A stretch of DNA of 64,000 bases from Valencia hispanica (Eukaryota > Chordata > Actinopteri > Cyprinodontiformes > Valenciidae), in assembly GCA_963556495.2 (NCBI GenBank), contig OY747709.1:16973900-17037899 (forward strand), given 5' to 3'. Each line of letters opens with the position of its first letter. Within the stretch, counting starts at the first letter, position 1. The position numbers were made by a program, and so were the translations under genes. The notes beneath the pieces were generated by a model, which worked only from the letters and a program-made list of their open reading frames with translations, was not told the DNA's origin and ran no database searches. Below are positions 60,985 to 64,000 of this stretch, in pieces.

Positions 60985-61480
60985 ATCCGCCAAGGAGGTT
61001 ATGTTTTCGGCACGTTTTGTCTGTCTGTGGTTTGCAACACAACTCAAAAAAGGTATAGGTGGAATTTGATGACATTTTCAGGAAATGTCTGCAATGGGAC
61101 CAGGAACAAGTGATTGGGAATTTGGAGGGGATCTGGATCACTGTCTGGATCCAGGAATTCTTTTCAGGATTCTTTATCATTGGGAGATAGGGCTGTTTTC
61201 AACATATGTGCATGTAGCTCCACAATAAATAGCCAGGGTGCTTATTAAAAAAATACAGAATAATTCCCAACACGTTCTACAGGAAATCAAAGATTGATCT
61301 GGATCCTGCCAAAATCCTGGATACTGTGATCCAGAACAAGCAAAACATAGGGGACCTTTGGAAATTTGGAAACTCCAGAGGAACAAATTAAGGTATAGAC
61401 ATGCAACAAACACCAACATACAGTATAGCCAATAAATTGTGGAATCTGAAATGGGCTAATGGATATCATGTGTCTTCAGA
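60985..61480 (+). repeat. Fish repeat starting CGCCAAGGAGGTTATG
   Basis: I recognise the start (CGCCAAGGAGGTTATGTTTT) and the GGATCTGGATCACTGTCTGG stretch as a common, widely dispersed fish repeat, class uncertain. The start also occurs inverted at 37003-37021. The right end is not defined. Confidence 0.55.
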
Positions 61481-63155
61481 AGCCATGGCGCTAGATCCAG
61501 AAGAAAACCGTCACTACCGAGAAAATGATTTTAATGAATAACTACTGAACTAATAATCATATCAGTGTCAATCCAGCGGCTAAAGGAATTTTTTCATGGT
61601 CAAGGAATCTAAAAGTTCGAATTAGATCACAACATGAGGGGGTCTCAGAGTTCTTTTCTAGTGTAATATGCTCCCCTATCTGTGTTTAAAATATCTAAAA
61701 TAGTAAAAATAATAACGTGTTATTTGTTGACATAATTTTCCCAAAAGATCATCAAGATGTCAGATACAAATCATGCCATTCTAATGACTTGCTTATCATG
61801 TGCTTCTATTTAACAGAGCGTCACTGCTTGATTTGATCTAAACCCCCTATCTCCATGAAGGAAATTAATGTAATGAAACATTTCCAAGAAGAATCCGCTC
61901 TACAAGACTAAAAAACGAATATAAAGACAAAAATGCTCATAATGTTTTTTCAAGGAAACGTCAACCTCCTTGAGGAATCATCTGCTCCAGTCTTACATTC
62001 AAGCTGTGCGTCTCTATGTTCCCGTAGCTCAGACATTTATGCGTTATTCATGACCTGCTGAAATTACTGGACAAAACAACAAGAAGCCATCCTTTCATGT
62101 AATCATAGGAGACAAGGGTAGAAAGGTCTCGGGAAATGAGGAGCGGAAGTGAAAGTGACAGTACGCCTTAGTCATATTTCAGAGTAGAAAATTAAAGCAA
62201 TATCAAAGACAAAAAAATGGAAAGGTTGAAAAGACAAAGGTCAAATAAGAGACAGAACAGATGATGTTAAAAAAAATGAGTCAATGGGGAAACCGTAGAA
62301 AAAATCATGGCAGTGTAATGACAGGAAACAGACAGCATAAAAAAGGCTGCTGGTTACCTCAGTGCTGTGAGCTGAGATAAACATCTCAGCCACTTTATTT
62401 TCATTTGAGCTCAATACCTGCAGAATTCACAGCAGGTTTTATTGTGTGTTGTGTCACCCACAGCTGTCTCACCCTGCTTTCACAAAGCGGTGGCTCTGTT
62501 AGGAGTGTTGAGTGTTAAATCTGAGCAAGATATTATCTGCTTACATCAGTTTAGGCAACACGAACACACCAGAAAAGCGCACATTTCCTTTTTTATATGT
62601 TTTTGTTTATTTCAAAGACAGAAATTGGGCTTGAAGGTAATCTTCGTCTGTGTAAAAGGAAGCAAAAACAAATATTTCCACATTTTAAAATGAGGCTTGA
62701 ACATAATGGTACAAATAGTGCACTATCTTCTTCATCCAATGGATGCATGATGATTGCAAACACCTCATGACTGCAAACATCTGAAGAAGGAAGACGCTAA
62801 TCAGCTTGCAAGTGTCAAGTGCAAAACAATTTTCAAAAAGCAATCACTTTGTCAAGAGCACATCATAAACAGCCTATTTAACTTTTTCTTCAGAATACGG
62901 CTGCCAATTCCTGACAAGAAGCTATAATATATTCAAGTTAACATCTTGTTACATGGATTCTGTTGTTAGACATGTGCAGTTTTCCCCAAATTCAGTATCA
63001 AAATGACAGATTGATGGCCATATGATACACAAATCTTTCGTTGATATTCTGCAGTTGTTGCCCCCTTGAACTAAAATTTATTCTGCAGAGGGGGAACCGT
63101 CTATTTTAAGGCTGCGTTTTACCCAGCCTTGTTTGTAGTGCACAGGAAGCATACT
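61481..63155. other. Non-coding, no recognised feature
   Basis: AT-rich sequence without exon, RNA gene or named repeat. I looked here for fam131c N-terminal exons and did not find them. Confidence 0.4.
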
Positions 63156-63156
63156 C

Positions 63157-63232
<76 letters not shown>
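63156..63232 (+). repeat. (AT)n microsatellite, about 77 bp
   Basis: Alternating T and A with one C interruption near the left end. It is directly followed by a Tc1-type end that starts at the next TA. Confidence 0.96.
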
Positions 63233-63236
<4 letters not shown>

Positions 63237-63375
63237 CAGTGGCTTGCAAAAGTATTCGGCCCCCTTGAACTTTTCCACATTTTGTCACATTACAGCCACA
63301 AACATGAATCTGTTTTATTGGAATTCCGCGTGAAAGACCAATACAAAGTGGTGTACACGTGAGAAGTGGAGCGAA
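63237..63375 (+). mobile_element. Solo end of a Tc1-like element
   Basis: CAGTGGCTTGCAAAAGTATT follows TA, then CACATTTTGTCACATTACAG and AAAGACCAATACAAAGTGG. This is the well-known terminal region of fish Tc1-like elements. It breaks off at about 63375, where the direct repeat copy 2 starts. Confidence 0.8.
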
Positions 63376-63377
63376 AA

Positions 63378-64000
63378 TTCAGTTCCAGACATAAAGACAT
63401 TATTATTTGCCAACTGCCTTGATAATGAATATAAAATTGATATACCTTTCATGAGCTCCATGACTGTATGCAATTGAACTGGAAAGGTTGGAAAAAACCT
63501 ATTTTTGCAATTTTCTAAGCTGTGCTTTTTAAAATATATTTATGCCTTAATACATATTGTGAGATCACTGTATGTCTAGAGGTTACATACAATATTTGAT
63601 TCAGCATCCTGCAGCCCAGATACCCGTTACAGCTAGAAAAGAAATACCAGATTGTTTTAAAATGCAGACAATTAACTGTCACCAATATTCAGTTGGCATG
63701 TATTCTTAAAGGTCAGCTGAAACATTTCTATGAATTGGGGGGGGGGTTGTATTTGGTGCACTAGTATTATTGTATGTCTAAAGAGAATTTCATTTAATTT
63801 AACTGCCATGAGCCAAGTATTGTGAAGGTCATGCTTTTTAATAAGCCTTGATCTAATATGAGAGGTAAAGTGTTCAGCAAATATTATCACCAAGTGGACC
63901 CTGACACACAGCCCAAAATGTAAACCACCTCAAACACAACAATTACATTAACCGAGCCGTTACAAGACGATGTATGACTTCAATATATTCCACTAGATGA
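63378..64000 (+). repeat. Direct repeat, copy 2 (runs off the window)
   Basis: The second copy of 58636-59281, offset by about 4.74 kb. It is cut by the window edge, so its true length is unknown. Confidence 0.9.

Noticed and set aside
57783..64000. EPHA2, the next gene in human
   Set aside because: No kinase, SAM or fibronectin exon is visible; it would lie beyond the window.

Overview
This is vertebrate, almost certainly teleost fish, nuclear DNA. It is AT-rich, has spliced genes with GT-AG introns, and is packed with fish-type repeats (Tc1-like transposons, CR1/L2/Rex1-like LINEs, Rex3-type tails, an L1-like LINE, Ty3/gypsy remnants, microsatellites). The species cannot be named from the sequence. 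Nothing bacterial or viral is present, and there is no CRISPR array or operon.

Three host genes can be supported. (1) hspb7 (minus strand): only the first coding exon (4534-4699) is in the window; the rest lies beyond the left edge. (2) clcnk, a ClC-K type kidney/ionocyte chloride channel (plus strand): complete, 19 coding exons from 19636 to 42426, 689 residues, plus a predicted 5' non-coding exon. All exon phases agree and every junction is GT-AG. (3) fam131c (minus strand): three 3' coding exons (52751-52500, 52229-52140, 46533-46262). Its N-terminal exons were not found. The order and orientation hspb7(-), clcnk(+), fam131c(-) match the human 1p36 order HSPB7, CLCNKA/CLCNKB, FAM131C, with one ClC-K gene instead of two.

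Layout: 1-4.5 kb is hspb7 intron with a Rex3-type tail, two Tc1-like remnants and a long (GT)n. 5-19.5 kb is intergenic, with an endonuclease-type LINE fragment, Tc1-like elements (one split by a Rex1-like LINE), a tandemly duplicated Rex3-type insertion and an L2-like LINE. 19.5-42.4 kb is clcnk, whose large introns hold Tc1, LINE and gypsy remnants. 42.8-46.2 kb is repeats. 46.3-52.8 kb is fam131c; its 5.6 kb intron holds a Ty3/gypsy remnant broken by a Tc1-like element and a LINE piece. 53.6-57.8 kb is a 4.2 kb 5'-truncated L1-like element with a clear 14 bp target-site duplication and a GC-rich 3' region. 57.8-64 kb holds a terminal-inverted-repeat element of unknown class, a long direct duplication, an (AT)n run and a Tc1 end.

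The genes do not form a pathway; they are ordinary neighbours kept together in vertebrates. I found no convincing new biological system. The points most worth checking are sequence differences in the channel (valine at the gating position, loss of one calcium-site acid), an accidental transposase/reverse-transcriptase chimeric ORF, and the unclassified repeats at the right end.
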